A stretch of DNA of 64,000 nucleotides from Martelella sp. AD-3. GTDB taxonomy: Bacteria; Pseudomonadota; Alphaproteobacteria; Rhizobiales; Rhizobiaceae. The notes under the pieces are model-generated. The model saw nothing but the letters and a program-made list of their open reading frames with translations. It was not told where the DNA came from and searched no databases. Of the stretch, positions 9,368 to 19,488 are shown piece after piece; the stretch's first letter is position 1, and each line of letters opens with the position of its first letter. The stretch lies in NCBI RefSeq assembly GCF_001578105.1, contig NZ_CP014275.1, positions 4,055,001 through 4,119,000 on the forward strand. Direction: 5' to 3'. The position numbers and the translations under genes were made by a program.

Positions 9368-9498
9368 CCGTCCTGCTCCTGCTCTCTCAGCCGGTCGCGA
9401 CAAACGGGAACCGGCGCGTCGCCTGACATCGCGCCGGGAAAACGGGTCCGGCCGCGCCGCCGGATCCGGCGATGACCTGCAATGAAGCCTTGATTAGG

Positions 9499-12282
9499 TC
9501 AGGCGAGACGGCCGTGGCAGTGTTTGAACTTGCGGCCCGAACCGCAGGGGCACAGGTCGTTGCGGCCGACATTGCGGTATTCCGGCGGCAGTTGACCGGC
9601 AGGCGCTGCGGCTTCACCGGCGCCGACCTGTTCGCCCGCCATTTCGTCTTCGCCGGTATCCGGGTCGACATGGCTGGCGCGCAGCTTCGCCGGATCCACT
9701 TCCGGCTGTGGCTGTTGCGCCTCGCGCACCAGCTGGACGCGCGAGAGCTGCGAGACGGCAAGCTCGCGCATATTGCCGAGAAGCGCCTGGAACAGTTCGA
9801 AAGCCTCGGCCTTGTATTCCTGCAGCGGATCGCGCTGGGCATAACCGCGGAAGCCGATGACCGAGCGCAGATGATCGAGATTGACGATATGCTCGCGCCA
9901 GAGATGGTCGAGCGACTGCATGGTGACCTGGCGCTGGACATATTTCATCACGTCAGGCCCGAACTGCTCGGCCTGCCTGGCCCGGACTTCCTCGGCCTGA
10001 TCGGCGGCGGCATTGATGCGCTCGAGAATTTCCGGCTCGGCAATGCCGTCTTCGGCGGCCCATTCCTCGATCGGAAGGTCGAGGCTGAGAATGCGCAGGC
10101 AGTCTTCCTTCAGGCCGGCGACATCCCACTGCTCGGCATAGGCGCGTTCGGGAATGCGGCGGTGAACCGCGTTCTCGATCACCTCATGGCGCATGTCCTC
10201 GACGATCTCTGAGATATCGTCGGAATCCATCAGTTCCTTGCGCTGGTCGAAGACCACCTTGCGCTGGTCGTTGAGCACATCGTCATATTTCAGAAGGTTC
10301 TTGCGGATGTCGAAGTTTCGGGCCTCGACCTTCTTCTGCGCGCGCTCCAGCGCCTTGTTGATCCACGGATGGACGATCGCCTCGCCCTCCTTCAGGCCCA
10401 GCTTCGTCAGCATGCTTTCCATGCGGTCGGAGCCGAAGATGCGCATCAGGTCGTCCTGAAGCGAGAGGTAGAATTTCGAACGGCCCGGGTCGCCCTGACG
10501 GCCGGAACGGCCGCGCAACTGATTGTCGATGCGCCGGCTTTCATGACGTTCGGTGGCAATCACGTAGAGGCCGCCGGCAGCCAGCGCCTCCTGTTTCAGC
10601 CGGGCGACATCCTCGCGGATCGCCTGCTCCTTCGCCTCGCGCTCCGGACCCGGCGGCGTGAACTTGCGCTCGACCTCGACGCGTTCGCCCTCTTCGTTGG
10701 TGACGATATCGATGCCCGGCTCCAGATAGCCGAGTTCGGCCTGGATGCGCATTTCCAGATTGCCGCCGAGCTGGATATCGGTGCCGCGACCGGCCATGTT
10801 GGTTGCGATCGTCAGCGCACCGGGCACGCCGGCCTGGGCAATGATGAAGGCCTCGTTCTCATGATAGCGGGCATTCAGGATCTCGAACTCCGCGATGCCG
10901 TCGCGCTTCAGCGCCGCAGCCAGCATCTCGGATTTTTCAATCGAAGTCGTACCGACGAGAACCGGCTGGCCCTTTGCCTTCGCGGCCTTGATCTCCTCGA
11001 CGATCGCCTCGTATTTTTCCTGGACAGTGAGATAGACCTCGTCATCCTCATCGAGACGCACGATCGGCAGGTTGGTCGGCACTTCGACGACGTCGAGGCC
11101 GTAGATATTGCCGAATTCTTCCGCTTCGGTTGCCGCCGTGCCGGTCATGCCGGCCAGCTTGTCATACATGCGGAAATAGTTCTGGAAGGTGATCGAGGCC
11201 AGGGTCTGGTTCTCCGGCTGGATCTTGACGCCTTCCTTGGCCTCGAGCGCCTGATGCTGGCCTTCCGAATAGCGCCGACCCGGCATCATGCGGCCGGTGA
11301 ATTCGTCGATGATCACGACCTCGCCGTCACGCACGATGTAATCCTTGTCGCGGGAAAACATCTTGTGCGCCTTCAACGCGTTGTTGAGGTGATGGACGAT
11401 GGCGACATTCTCGACGTCATAGAGCGATTCACCCTTCATCAGACCGGATTCGGTCAGCATCTTCTCCAGCTTTTCCATGCCGTCTTCGGAGAAGTTTGCC
11501 GAGCGCTGCTTTTCGTCGATCTCGTAATCGCCCTCGTCCAGCATCGGAATGATCTTGTCGATGGTGACGTAGAGGTCCGAACGGTCATCGAGCGGCCCGG
11601 AAATGATCAGCGGCGTGCGCGCCTCGTCAACCAGGATCGAGTCGACCTCGTCGACGATCGCGTAATTGTGGCCGCGCTGGACCATCTCCGCGCGCTGCAT
11701 CTTCATATTGTCGCGCAGATAGTCGAAGCCGAGCTCGTTGTTCGTGGCATAGGTAATGTCGGCGCTGTAGGCCGCGCGGCGCTGCTGGTCGTCGAGGCCG
11801 TGATGGATGACGCCGGTGGTGAGCCCGAGGAAGCCGTAGAGCCGCCCCATGTTCTCGCTGTCGCGACGCGCCAGATAGTCGTTGACGGTCACGACGTGGA
11901 CGCCCTTGCCGGCGAGCGCATTGAGATAGACGGGAAGCGTGGCGACGAGCGTCTTGCCCTCGCCGGTCTTCATTTCGGCGATCGCGTTTTCATGCAGGAT
12001 CATGCCGCCGATCAGCTGGACATCGAAAGGCCTCAGGCCAAGCACGCGCTTCGATGCCTCCCGGGCGACGGCGAAAGCTTCAACAAGAAGATCGTCCAGG
12101 CTTTTGCCGTCGGCGAGCTGCTTTTTGAATTCTTCGGTCTTTGCCTTTAGGTCGTCATCCGAAAGCGCCGTCATCTGCTCTTCAAGCGCGTTGATCGCCG
12201 CCACGCGGGGCTTGTAGGAGCGGATCCGGCGATCATTGGCCGAACCGAACAATTTGCGGGCTACGCCACCGAGTGAGACCAT
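9499..12282 (-). CDS. secA: Protein translocase subunit SecA
   Basis: The 927-residue ATPase motor that drives preproteins through SecYEG. DEAD-type motor motifs are intact: Walker A in [14 protein letters not shown] (about residues 103-116), [18 protein letters not shown] (Walker B region), GTDIQLGG and the [13 protein letters not shown] arginine-finger segment. The C-terminal tail after an acidic linker carries the zinc finger [14 protein letters not shown] that binds SecB. Length is normal for an alphaproteobacterium. It is convergent with hss and divergent from the parvulin gene, the usual arrangement in Rhizobiaceae. Confidence 0.98.
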   Translation of the reverse strand: MVSLGGVARKLFGSANDRRIRSYKPRVAAINALEEQMTALSDDDLKAKTEEFKKQLADGKSLDDLLVEAFAVAREASKRVLGLRPFDVQLIGGMILHENAIAEMKTGEGKTLVATLPVYLNALAGKGVHVVTVNDYLARRDSENMGRLYGFLGLTTGVIHHGLDDQQRRAAYSADITYATNNELGFDYLRDNMKMQRAEMVQRGHNYAIVDEVDSILVDEARTPLIISGPLDDRSDLYVTIDKIIPMLDEGDYEIDEKQRSANFSEDGMEKLEKMLTESGLMKGESLYDVENVAIVHHLNNALKAHKMFSRDKDYIVRDGEVVIIDEFTGRMMPGRRYSEGQHQALEAKEGVKIQPENQTLASITFQNYFRMYDKLAGMTGTAATEAEEFGNIYGLDVVEVPTNLPIVRLDEDDEVYLTVQEKYEAIVEEIKAAKAKGQPVLVGTTSIEKSEMLAAALKRDGIAEFEILNARYHENEAFIIAQAGVPGALTIATNMAGRGTDIQLGGNLEMRIQAELGYLEPGIDIVTNEEGERVEVERKFTPPGPEREAKEQAIREDVARLKQEALAAGGLYVIATERHESRRIDNQLRGRSGRQGDPGRSKFYLSLQDDLMRIFGSDRMESMLTKLGLKEGEAIVHPWINKALERAQKKVEARNFDIRKNLLKYDDVLNDQRKVVFDQRKELMDSDDISEIVEDMRHEVIENAVHRRIPERAYAEQWDVAGLKEDCLRILSLDLPIEEWAAEDGIAEPEILERINAAADQAEEVRARQAEQFGPDVMKYVQRQVTMQSLDHLWREHIVNLDHLRSVIGFRGYAQRDPLQEYKAEAFELFQALLGNMRELAVSQLSRVQLVREAQQPQPEVDPAKLRASHVDPDTGEDEMAGEQVGAGEAAAPAGQLPPEYRNVGRNDLCPCGSGRKFKHCHGRLA

Positions 12283-12634
12283 TTCAATAGCTCTTTCTGA
12301 AAGTTGTCATATCTATCCTGTACGTGGCGCCGTACAAACGCATTCCTGACAAGCGGGGTCCATATCACCGTCCGGAGCTTCACTGGACGCGGGCTTGGCA
12401 GACAGATAAGAGGGGGGTCGGGGGATGTCAACGTCAAAGGCCGCGCCACAATGGCCACATTCCTGTGTTGCCGGTCTTCTTGCGGACCGCCGCACATTAA
12501 ATCGCGGTAAGGATGCAACGCATTCCGGCCGCACACGTTGACGCGTGGCAACGCTTCTACCACATGCGACGGGCCCGACCGGCGCAAGAGGGCGAAACAG
12601 GAGGTTTCGCCGCACAACAGGAAAAGGTGAACTC
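12283..12634. other. secA / parvulin divergent intergenic region
   Basis: A 352-base control region. The only structured element I see is a palindrome at 12319-12336 (arms TGTACG and CGTACA around TGGCGC), placed 37-54 bases before the secA start. The ribosome site AGGAAAAGG precedes the parvulin ATG. No small gene is supported. Confidence 0.4.
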
Positions 12635-13498
12635 ATGCAGAAAAGACATTTGGCAGCGGCAGCACTCCTGGCCACGACTGTCAGCTTCGCGGTCCCGTCC
12701 TTCGCTCAGGACAGCGGCTCTTCCGCGAACGACGCCGTCGTCGCCACCGTCGACGGCGCCCCGATCACCCGGTCGGAACTGCAGACCACGCTCGACCAGT
12801 TCAAGGGCCAGTTCGGTCAGATGCCGGAGGAGCAGCTGCGCGCGGTCGCCCTTTCGAGCCTGATCGACATGAAGGTCATCACCGATGCGGCGGAAAAGGA
12901 GGGTCTCGACAAGACCGAGGCCTTCAAGACGCGCATGGACCAGCTACGCCAGGAAGAACTCTACAACGCCTTCTTCGACCAGAAGATCAATGCCGAGATC
13001 ACGCCGGAAATGCTGAAGGCGCGCTATGACGAGGAAATCGCCAATGCGCCGAAGCAGGAAGAGGTCCACGCGCGTCATATCCTGGTCGACACCGAGGACG
13101 AGGCCAAGAAGATCATCGCGGAACTCGACAACGGCGCCGATTTCGCCGAGCTCGCCAAGGAGCATTCGACCGGTCCGTCCGCTGATAACGGCGGCGATCT
13201 CGGTTATTTCTCCAAGGGCCAGATGGTTCCGGAATTCGAAGAGGTCGCCTTCTCGCTCAATCCCGGCGAATATACCGAGACCCCGGTCCAGACCCAGTTC
13301 GGCTATCATGTGATCGAGGTCGAGGACACGCGCGAAAAGACGCCGATCCCCTTCGAACAGATTGAACCCCAGCTTCGCCAGCTCGTCGCCAGCGAGAAGT
13401 ACAATGAAGTGGTCTCCAAGCTGAAGGCCGGAGACAAGATCGTTATCGAAGATAAGGACTTGCAACAGGCCTACGACGCCGTCAATAAAATGCAGTGA
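12635..13498 (+). CDS. Periplasmic parvulin-type peptidyl-prolyl isomerase
   Basis: A 287-residue exported PPIase that assists folding of outer-membrane or periplasmic proteins. A signal peptide (residues 1-24, cleavage after PSFAQ) is followed by a SurA/PrsA-like N-terminal helical chaperone region (DGAPITRSELQTTLDQ onward) and a parvulin domain (about 130-230) with HARHILVDTEDEAKKI, FAELAKEHSTGPSADNGGDL and TQFGYHVIEV. The ATG at 12635 has AGGAAAAGG upstream; the longer frame has no signal peptide. It is followed by argJ after a strong hairpin. Confidence 0.92.
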   Translation: MQKRHLAAAALLATTVSFAVPSFAQDSGSSANDAVVATVDGAPITRSELQTTLDQFKGQFGQMPEEQLRAVALSSLIDMKVITDAAEKEGLDKTEAFKTRMDQLRQEELYNAFFDQKINAEITPEMLKARYDEEIANAPKQEEVHARHILVDTEDEAKKIIAELDNGADFAELAKEHSTGPSADNGGDLGYFSKGQMVPEFEEVAFSLNPGEYTETPVQTQFGYHVIEVEDTREKTPIPFEQIEPQLRQLVASEKYNEVVSKLKAGDKIVIEDKDLQQAYDAVNKMQ

Positions 13499-13508
13499 TC
13501 CAAACCAC

Positions 13509-13535
13509 CCGGCCCGCGCATCTGCCGCGGGCCGG
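13509..13535 (+). terminator. Strong GC hairpin between parvulin gene and argJ
   Basis: Perfect 10-base arms CCGGCCCGCG (13509-13518) and CGCGGGCCGG (13526-13535) with a 7-base loop lie 10 bases after the isomerase stop and 17 bases before argJ. A weak T-run (ACTTT) follows, so it could be a partial terminator or an mRNA-processing stem. Confidence 0.5.
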
Positions 13536-13552
13536 ACTTTCAGAGGCCTGCC

Positions 13553-14788
13553 ATGACGACCGCCATATCACCGCTCGCGCCCAAATCCTACCCGCCCATG
13601 CCGCCGATCGACGGCCTGCGCATCGCCACTGCCGCCGCCGGCATCAAGTACAAGGGGCGGACGGACGTCATGATGATGATCTTCGACGAGACGGCCGCCG
13701 TCGCCGGCCTCTTCACGAAATCGAAATGCCCCTCCGCCCCCGTCGATTTCTGCCGCGCCAATCTTGCCGGCGGCAGGGCGCGCGTGCTGGTGGTCAATTC
13801 GGGCAATGCCAACGCCTTTACCGGCAAGAAGGGCGCGGAAGCCACGGCGCTGACCGCGCGCACTGCTGCCGAAGCCGCGGGTTGCGCCGAGAGCGACGTG
13901 TTCCTGGCCTCGACCGGCGTCATCGGCGAGCCGCTCGATGCCTCCAAATTCGCAAGTGTCCTCTCCAGCATGGCGGGCGATGCCAGCGCAGACCTGTGGC
14001 TTGAGGCGGCGAAGGCGATCATGACCACGGATACCTATCCGAAGGTCGCGACGAGAGGCGCCGAAATCGACGGCGTCTCCGTGACGCTGAACGGCATTGC
14101 CAAGGGCGCCGGCATGATCGCGCCGGACATGGCGACCATGCTCTCCTTTATTGCCACCGATGCGGCGATCTCGGCCGAAGCGTTGCAGCAGCTCCTTTCC
14201 GAGGGCGTGGGTGCAAGCTTCAATGCCGTCACCGTCGACAGCGACACCTCGACATCGGATACGGTTCTGGCCTTTGCCACCGGCAAGGCGCCCGGACAGG
14301 ACATGGTCACCGACGGCTCAGATCCGCGCCTCGACGATTTCCGCGCCGCCCTTCATGCCCTGATGCAGGATCTGGCGCTGCAGATCGTGCGTGACGGCGA
14401 AGGCGCGCGCAAGATGGTGACGGTGCGCGTGACGGGCGCAGAGGATGATCGCGCGGCAAACGTGATCGCCCGTTCGATCGCCAACTCGCCCTTGGTCAAG
14501 ACCGCCGTCGCCGGAGAGGACGCCAATTGGGGCCGCGTGGTCATGGCTGTCGGCAAGGCCGGCGAGAAGGCCGACCGCGACAGGCTCGCCATCTGGTTCG
14601 GCGATATCCGCGTTGCCGTCAACGGCGAGCGCGATCCCGACTATTCCGAGGAATTCGCCTCCGCCGTGATGCGCGAGGACGAGATCACCATTCGCGCCGA
14701 TATCGGCCTCGGCGAGGGTCAGGCGACGATCTACACCTGCGACCTGACGAAGGAATATGTCGCCATCAATGGCGACTACCGCAGCTGA
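13553..14788 (+). CDS. argJ: Bifunctional ornithine acetyltransferase / N-acetylglutamate synthase
   Basis: A 411-residue enzyme of arginine biosynthesis that transfers acetyl from N-acetylornithine to glutamate, and in the bifunctional form also from acetyl-CoA. The protein is expected to cut itself between A194 and T195 in the motif [16 protein letters not shown], with T195 as nucleophile of the beta chain. [12 protein letters not shown] (81-91) and the C-terminal [17 protein letters not shown] are family hallmarks. Whether it is mono- or bifunctional cannot be read from the sequence alone. It precedes a GNAT acetyltransferase and mutT on the same strand. Confidence 0.95.
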   Translation: MTTAISPLAPKSYPPMPPIDGLRIATAAAGIKYKGRTDVMMMIFDETAAVAGLFTKSKCPSAPVDFCRANLAGGRARVLVVNSGNANAFTGKKGAEATALTARTAAEAAGCAESDVFLASTGVIGEPLDASKFASVLSSMAGDASADLWLEAAKAIMTTDTYPKVATRGAEIDGVSVTLNGIAKGAGMIAPDMATMLSFIATDAAISAEALQQLLSEGVGASFNAVTVDSDTSTSDTVLAFATGKAPGQDMVTDGSDPRLDDFRAALHALMQDLALQIVRDGEGARKMVTVRVTGAEDDRAANVIARSIANSPLVKTAVAGEDANWGRVVMAVGKAGEKADRDRLAIWFGDIRVAVNGERDPDYSEEFASAVMREDEITIRADIGLGEGQATIYTCDLTKEYVAINGDYRS

Positions 14789-14927
14789 TACCGCTCAAAT
14801 GCCGCAGTCAGCCGCGTTGCCATCGCGCAACACCGGCTGTGCCAAGCGTAAGTGGCGTGTTTACAGGCCGGTCTGAAGCGCACTAGATGAACAAAAACAA
14901 TAACGTCGCGACAGGATCGGAACGAAG

Positions 14928-15692
14928 ATGAGTGCGGATCTTCCACTTGTGCGCCGGCTGGAAGCCATGGGTCTGCGCGCATGGCCGGCAAAGAACGTGC
15001 ATTACGACGGCGCCTGGCAGCTGCGGCTGACAGCGGGTCACCCGTCCAAACGTCTCAACAGCCTGTCGGTGCTCGACCAGTCGGATATTTCCGATATCGA
15101 AATCCGGTTTGAAAAGGCGCGTCGCCATTACGAGGCCTTCGGACGGCCGCTTCTGGTGCGCGAAACGCCGCTGACGCCGCCGGCGCTCGTTGAATTCCTG
15201 ATGTCCGAGGCGGCTGAGCCGTTTGACGCGAGTATCGTCATGACGCTCGATCTCTCCCGCTTCGAACCGGAGAATGGCGTCGAGCTTCTGCCGAGCCAGG
15301 ATGTTGGCCGCTTCGTCGGCGCGGCGCTGAAGGTCAATCCGGTCGCGGAGCTCACACGGGCCGGCCTTGCCGAAGTCGTCACCGCGATCAAGCCCGCCCA
15401 CGGCTTCTTCATCCGGGAAAATGAAGGCGGCGAACCTTTTGCGGCCGGCCTTTGCGTCCATGATTTCGACATGGCCGGCATCGAGGCCTTTGCCGTTGCG
15501 CCCGGCGCGCGGCGCAAGGGCCATGGCCGCGAACTGGCGACGGGCATGCTGCGCTGGGCAAGGGGAAGGGGCGCGCGCACCGCCTGGCTGCAGGTGACAG
15601 AGACCAACGCGGCGGCGCTTGCTCTTTACCAATCCCTCGGCTTTCACGAGGCCTACAGATATCGCTACTGGCGCGAAAAGGCGGAAAAATGA
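14928..15692 (+). CDS. GNAT-family N-acetyltransferase
   Basis: A 254-residue protein with a divergent N-terminal half and a C-terminal acetyl-CoA-binding GNAT domain (about 150-250). The pyrophosphate-loop motif appears as PGARRKGHGRELATGMLRWARGRG and is followed by NAAALALYQSLGFHEAYRYRYW, typical of motif B. The substrate is unknown. Its last bases overlap the mutT ATG, so the two are translationally coupled; this pair downstream of argJ is conserved in rhizobia. Confidence 0.88.
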   Translation: MSADLPLVRRLEAMGLRAWPAKNVHYDGAWQLRLTAGHPSKRLNSLSVLDQSDISDIEIRFEKARRHYEAFGRPLLVRETPLTPPALVEFLMSEAAEPFDASIVMTLDLSRFEPENGVELLPSQDVGRFVGAALKVNPVAELTRAGLAEVVTAIKPAHGFFIRENEGGEPFAAGLCVHDFDMAGIEAFAVAPGARRKGHGRELATGMLRWARGRGARTAWLQVTETNAAALALYQSLGFHEAYRYRYWREKAEK

Positions 15693-16096
15693 GCGAGATG
15701 AAACTGCTTCTGGTGGCCGCCTGCGCCCTGATCGACGCGGATGGACGCATCCTCCTGGCGCAACGCCCGGAAGGAAAGGCGCTGGCCGGGCTCTGGGAAT
15801 TTCCCGGCGGCAAGGTGGAGAGCGGCGAAACGCCGGAAGCCTGCCTGATCCGCGAAATGGAAGAGGAACTGGGCATCACCACCAAGCCCGACTGCCTCGC
15901 CCCGCTGACCTTCGCCAGCCACACCTATGAGCGTTTCCACCTGCTGATGCCGCTCTTTATCTGCCGCCGCTATCAGGGCATTCCATCCGGCAGGGAAGGC
16001 CAGGCAATCAAGTGGGTGCGGGCGCGCGACCTGCGCGACTACCCGATGCCGCCGGCCGACGAACCGCTGATCCCGATCCTGCAGGATCTGCTGTAA
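15689..16096 (+). CDS. mutT: 8-oxo-dGTP diphosphatase MutT
   Basis: A 135-residue Nudix hydrolase that removes oxidised dGTP from the nucleotide pool. The Nudix box is complete at about residues 38-60 (GGKVESGETPEACL then REMEEELGI), and the preceding RPEGKALAGLWEFPGG is characteristic of MutT rather than other Nudix enzymes. It overlaps the end of the GNAT gene by four bases and is convergent with the methyltransferase gene, whose stop is one base away. Confidence 0.92.
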   Translation: MSEMKLLLVAACALIDADGRILLAQRPEGKALAGLWEFPGGKVESGETPEACLIREMEEELGITTKPDCLAPLTFASHTYERFHLLMPLFICRRYQGIPSGREGQAIKWVRARDLRDYPMPPADEPLIPILQDLL

Positions 16097-16097
16097 A

Positions 16098-16982
16098 CTA
16101 GCGCTTCAGCTTGAACTCCTCGGCGTTGAGCGCGTCGGCAAGACGCGCCTTCGCCGAACCGGGTTTCAGCGGCTTCTGCTGGCTTTCATGCGGCGCCCAG
16201 CCGGACACATAGATGATCGAAAACGTCGCGCGGATGCGCCCGTCGGTATCGCTGTAGCGCTCGGCGTAAAGCTCTGCCGCCCGCAGGAAGAAGGCCCGGC
16301 TGACAGGCTTTTTCGACCGGTCGGAGAGCGGATTGGCCATGCCCATGGCTCTCAGATCCGCCATCAGGTCGAACAGCGTATCGTAACGGACCGTGTAATT
16401 CTCCTGGTCCACGACGGGCAGCGCGAAGCCGGCCCGCTGCAGCAGGCCGCCGACATCGCGGACATCGGCAAAGGGAATGACCCTCGGGCTGACCCCGCCG
16501 AAGATCTCGGCCTCTGCCGCAAGCAGGCAATCGCGCAGCTCGACAAGCGTGCCCGACCCCGGAATGGCCGCCAGGAACAGCCCGTCGGGTTTCAGCGCCC
16601 GCCGCGCCTGGATGAAATAGCCGGGCGTATCATTGGTCAGATGCGCGGCAAGGGGAGAAAGCACCAGATTGAGCGACTGGTCCTCAAGCCCCGGCCATTC
16701 CAGCGGCGCGACCGCGACAGGCGCATCCTCAGAGGAGAAGGCCTCGTCGCTTTCCAGCCTCTCGAGCCTTCCGACCTTGCCGCTCGCCAGCGCGGCCCTT
16801 GCCACGGCACCTGTCATGCCGTGCAGTTCGACGGCGCGGTCGAAGGTGCGCTCGACGACGGCCAACCGGTCGGCGATCTCTTCGGCGACAAGCTCGAGCA
16901 GGAAATCCGCGCCGGGCTTGGCCGCCTGCCAGGCCTTCAGCCGGTTCTTCTCCACCCGTTGTGAATCGAAAACCTGTTCCAT
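16098..16982 (-). CDS. BioC/NDUFAF5-like SAM-dependent methyltransferase-fold protein
   Basis: A 294-residue class I methyltransferase-fold protein. It begins MEQVFDSQRVEKNRL, a hallmark of the alphaproteobacterial family related to BioC and to mitochondrial NDUFAF5 (a complex I assembly hydroxylase). The core shows a degenerate motif I (FDRAVELHGMTGAVARAAL), LVLSPLAAHLTND and LKPDGLFLAAIPGSGTLVELR. I used the ATG at 16982, because the 18 residues upstream are not conserved in type. It is divergent from comF, 79 bases away, as in many rhizobia. Hydroxylase or methyltransferase activity cannot be decided from the sequence. Confidence 0.82.
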   Translation of the reverse strand: MEQVFDSQRVEKNRLKAWQAAKPGADFLLELVAEEIADRLAVVERTFDRAVELHGMTGAVARAALASGKVGRLERLESDEAFSSEDAPVAVAPLEWPGLEDQSLNLVLSPLAAHLTNDTPGYFIQARRALKPDGLFLAAIPGSGTLVELRDCLLAAEAEIFGGVSPRVIPFADVRDVGGLLQRAGFALPVVDQENYTVRYDTLFDLMADLRAMGMANPLSDRSKKPVSRAFFLRAAELYAERYSDTDGRIRATFSIIYVSGWAPHESQQKPLKPGSAKARLADALNAEEFKLKR

Positions 16983-17061
16983 GCATGCGGCCTTTCTCAG
17001 TGACGCCTGCCCGCCAATTAGGGAGTCGCAAAGCATCCGTCAACGCGCTACCTTCAGGCCC

Positions 17062-17847
17062 ATGGACGAGATCGAACCCTTCAGAGGCGAGACAATAGGG
17101 CAACGTTCCGCGGCATTGGCCCGCGGCGCGCTCTCGGCCTTCGGCAATCTCCTCTTCCCGCCGGTCTGTGCCGCCTGCGGCAGGACCACCGGGACGCATC
17201 GCGCGCTCTGCGTGGAATGCTGGAGCGATATCCGCTTCATCGAACGGCCCTATTGCGCGGTTCTCGGAACGCCGTTTTCCCATGATCTCGGCCCGGACAT
17301 CCTGAGCGCCGCGGCAATCGCCAATCCGCCGGATTTCGACCGGCTGCGCTCCGCCGCCTACTACACGGGCTCCGTGCGCAATCTCGTCCACGCGCTCAAA
17401 TACCGCGACAACACCCATCTTGCGGTGATGATGGCCGAATGGATGCGCCGCGCCGATGACGGCATGATTGCGCGCGCCGACGGCATCGCCGCCGTGCCGC
17501 TGCACAAGACCCGGCTGATGTCGCGCCGGTTCAACCAGTCGGCCGAACTGGCGCGCAATCTGGCGCGGCTTTCCGAAAAACCCTTCCTGCCCGGCCTCTT
17601 GCGGCGCACGCGGCGCACCAGCAGGCAGGTGGGGCTTAGCCGCACGGCGCGCGAGGACAATGTGCGCGGCGCCTTTGCGCTTTCGCCCGACAGCGAGGAC
17701 AAGGTCTTCGGAAAGTCGATTCTTGTCATCGACGATGTCTATACGACCGGCGCGACCGTTTCGGCCGTCGCGCGCCTCCTGAGACGCAAGGGCGCGGCGG
17801 AGATCAACGTTTTGACCTTTGCACGCGTTCTCGATGAAACTATATGA
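17062..17847 (+). CDS. comF: ComF family phosphoribosyltransferase-like protein
   Basis: A 261-residue ComF-type protein linked in other bacteria to DNA uptake or to helicase-related repair. An N-terminal zinc ribbon is formed by CAAC (about 31-34) and CVEC (about 46-49); the C-terminal PRT domain carries the PRPP-binding loop VIDDVYTTGATV. The conserved RRFNQSAELA and TRRTSRQVGLSRTAREDNVRGAF stretches are typical. The ATG at 17062 gives the normal family length. It is followed 37 bases later by grxC. Confidence 0.9.
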   Translation: MDEIEPFRGETIGQRSAALARGALSAFGNLLFPPVCAACGRTTGTHRALCVECWSDIRFIERPYCAVLGTPFSHDLGPDILSAAAIANPPDFDRLRSAAYYTGSVRNLVHALKYRDNTHLAVMMAEWMRRADDGMIARADGIAAVPLHKTRLMSRRFNQSAELARNLARLSEKPFLPGLLRRTRRTSRQVGLSRTAREDNVRGAFALSPDSEDKVFGKSILVIDDVYTTGATVSAVARLLRRKGAAEINVLTFARVLDETI

Positions 17848-17884
17848 AGGCCGGATGCCAGCAAAGAAAGGACCCCAGTTCATC

Positions 17885-18142
17885 ATGGCGAATGTCGAGA
17901 TCTACACACGGGAATTCTGCGGTTTCTGCGCCCGCGCGAAGAAGCTCCTCGCCGACAAGGGCGTCGACTTTACCGAATACAACGCCACCGAGACCCCGGA
18001 GGTCCGGGCGAAGATGATCGAGCGCGCCAAGGGCGGCTCGACCTTTCCGCAGATCTTCATCGATGACCGCCATATCGGCGGTTGCGACGATCTTTTCGCC
18101 CTGGAACGCGCGGGCAAGCTTGACCCGCTTCTCGCCTCCTGA
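17885..18142 (+). CDS. grxC: Glutaredoxin 3
   Basis: An 85-residue glutathione-dependent disulfide reductase of the thioredoxin fold. The redox motif CGFC is at residues 12-15 (a CPYC variant), followed by the glutathione-binding STFPQIFID and GGCDDL loops. The ATG at 17885 gives the canonical length. It ends 10 bases before the nitrilase-family gene, a conserved rhizobial pair consistent with both acting on glutathione. Confidence 0.94.
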   Translation: MANVEIYTREFCGFCARAKKLLADKGVDFTEYNATETPEVRAKMIERAKGGSTFPQIFIDDRHIGGCDDLFALERAGKLDPLLAS

Positions 18143-18152
18143 GGAACCTCAT

Positions 18153-19013
18153 ATGACCCGTTTTACCGCCGCCGCCCTGCAGATGCGCTCCGGCACCGAC
18201 CCCGAAAAGAACGCAGAGACGCTGGCGCGACTGGTTGAAGAGGCCGCCGCGAAGGGCGCTGACTATGTTCAGACGCCGGAAATGACCGGCGCGGTGCAGA
18301 AAAATCGCAAGGCGCTGATGGCGGTGCTGAGGGGCGAGGAGGACGATGTCATCGTCCGCACGGCGTCATCGCTCGCCGAAAGACACGGCGTCTACCTGCA
18401 TATCGGCTCGACGGCGATTGCCGTCGGCGACGACATGGTCGCAAACCGCGCGCTCCTGGTTGCGCCCGACGGGACCGTCGCCGCGCGTTACGACAAGATC
18501 CACATGTTCGATGTCGACCTCGACAATGGCGAAAGCTGGCGCGAAAGCGCGGTCTACCGGCCCGGAGAGACCGCTCTTCTGGCGAACCTGCCCTTTGCCC
18601 GGCTCGGCATGGCAATCTGCTATGACGTCCGTTTTCCCGACCTTTTCCGCACCTATGCGCTTGCCGGCGCCGAGGTGCTGACGGCGCCGGCCGCCTTCAC
18701 GAAGCAGACGGGCGAGGCGCACTGGCATGTGCTGCAACGCGCCCGCGCCATTGAAAACGGCGCCTTCATGATCTCGGCGGCACAGGCCGGCGTCCACGAG
18801 GACGGTCGCGAGACCTTCGGGCACTCGATCATCATCGATCCCTGGGGCCGCGTGCTTGCCGAGGCCGGCGATGTCGGAGAGGCGGTGATCACCGCCGAGA
18901 TCGACACCGATCAGGTGGCCGAGGCGCGCGGCAAGGTCCCGAACCTGAAGAACATCCGCCCCTTCACGCTGGAAGAGCATCAGGCGATGCAAGCCAGTGC
19001 CGAAAAGGCCTGA
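18153..19013 (+). CDS. Nitrilase-superfamily amidohydrolase (Nit1/Nit2-like, probable deaminated glutathione amidase)
   Basis: A 286-residue carbon-nitrogen hydrolase with the complete Glu-Lys-Cys triad: E43 in TPEMTGA, K115 in YDKIHMFD and C156 in AICYDVRFPDLFR. The branch resembles Nit1/YbeM, which clears deaminated glutathione formed by transaminase side reactions, and the position directly after grxC agrees with a glutathione-related role. Omega-amidase (Nit2) is the main alternative. The ATG at 18153 has GAGGAAC before it. Confidence 0.88.
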   Translation: MTRFTAAALQMRSGTDPEKNAETLARLVEEAAAKGADYVQTPEMTGAVQKNRKALMAVLRGEEDDVIVRTASSLAERHGVYLHIGSTAIAVGDDMVANRALLVAPDGTVAARYDKIHMFDVDLDNGESWRESAVYRPGETALLANLPFARLGMAICYDVRFPDLFRTYALAGAEVLTAPAAFTKQTGEAHWHVLQRARAIENGAFMISAAQAGVHEDGRETFGHSIIIDPWGRVLAEAGDVGEAVITAEIDTDQVAEARGKVPNLKNIRPFTLEEHQAMQASAEKA

Positions 19014-19029
19014 GTGAGAGGCCGGCTCC

Positions 19030-19458
19030 GTGATCCATTATTCCCTTTCCTGCGACAATGGCCACGCCTTCGAGGGCTGGTTTTCCGGCAGCGATGATTT
19101 CGACCGCCAGGTCGAGAGCGGTTTTCTGGCCTGCCCGATCTGCAATTCGGCGAAGATTGCCAAGGATCTGATGGCGCCGCAGGTCTCGACCGCCCGCAGA
19201 AAGGACGAGCGCAAGGCGGCCCTTGTCGACAAGGCGCAACGCGAGGCCCTGGAGAAACTGAAACAGGCGGTGGCCGAAATCCGCGCCGGTTCCGAGGATG
19301 TCGGGGAGCGTTTTCCCGAAGAGGCGCGCAGGATCCATTACGGGGAGGCAAAGCAGCGCGGCATCATCGGCGAGGCAAAGCCCGACGAGGTGCGCGACCT
19401 GCTTGAAGAGGGCATCGAGATCATGCCGCTGCCCGTCCTGCCCGAAGACAAGAACTGA
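19030..19458 (+). CDS. DUF1178 family protein
   Basis: A 142-residue protein with an N-terminal zinc-ribbon-like region: the family start IHYSLSCDNGHAFEGWF is followed by CPICNSAKIAKDLMAPQVSTAR, giving paired cysteines. The C-terminal half is charged and helical and ends MPLPVLPEDKN. The function is unknown. It follows the nitrilase gene by 16 bases and the association is conserved across alphaproteobacteria. The start is GTG or the frame start at 19030, with GAGAGG upstream. Confidence 0.88.
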   Translation: MIHYSLSCDNGHAFEGWFSGSDDFDRQVESGFLACPICNSAKIAKDLMAPQVSTARRKDERKAALVDKAQREALEKLKQAVAEIRAGSEDVGERFPEEARRIHYGEAKQRGIIGEAKPDEVRDLLEEGIEIMPLPVLPEDKN

Positions 19459-19488
19459 GCTTCCGGCGCAACGGATGGCGAAGGCGGT

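Noticed and set aside
9459..9470. GCCGGATCCGGC palindrome after secA
   Set aside because: It is perfect but has no loop-sized centre, so it is not a hairpin terminator, and such a GC motif is common by chance in this composition.
10369..12150. Long open frame (593 codons) on the plus strand opposite secA
   Set aside because: It is antisense to an intact secA with clear motifs; its translation is Arg/Leu/Asp-rich and matches no domain. High-GC antisense frames of this kind are expected.
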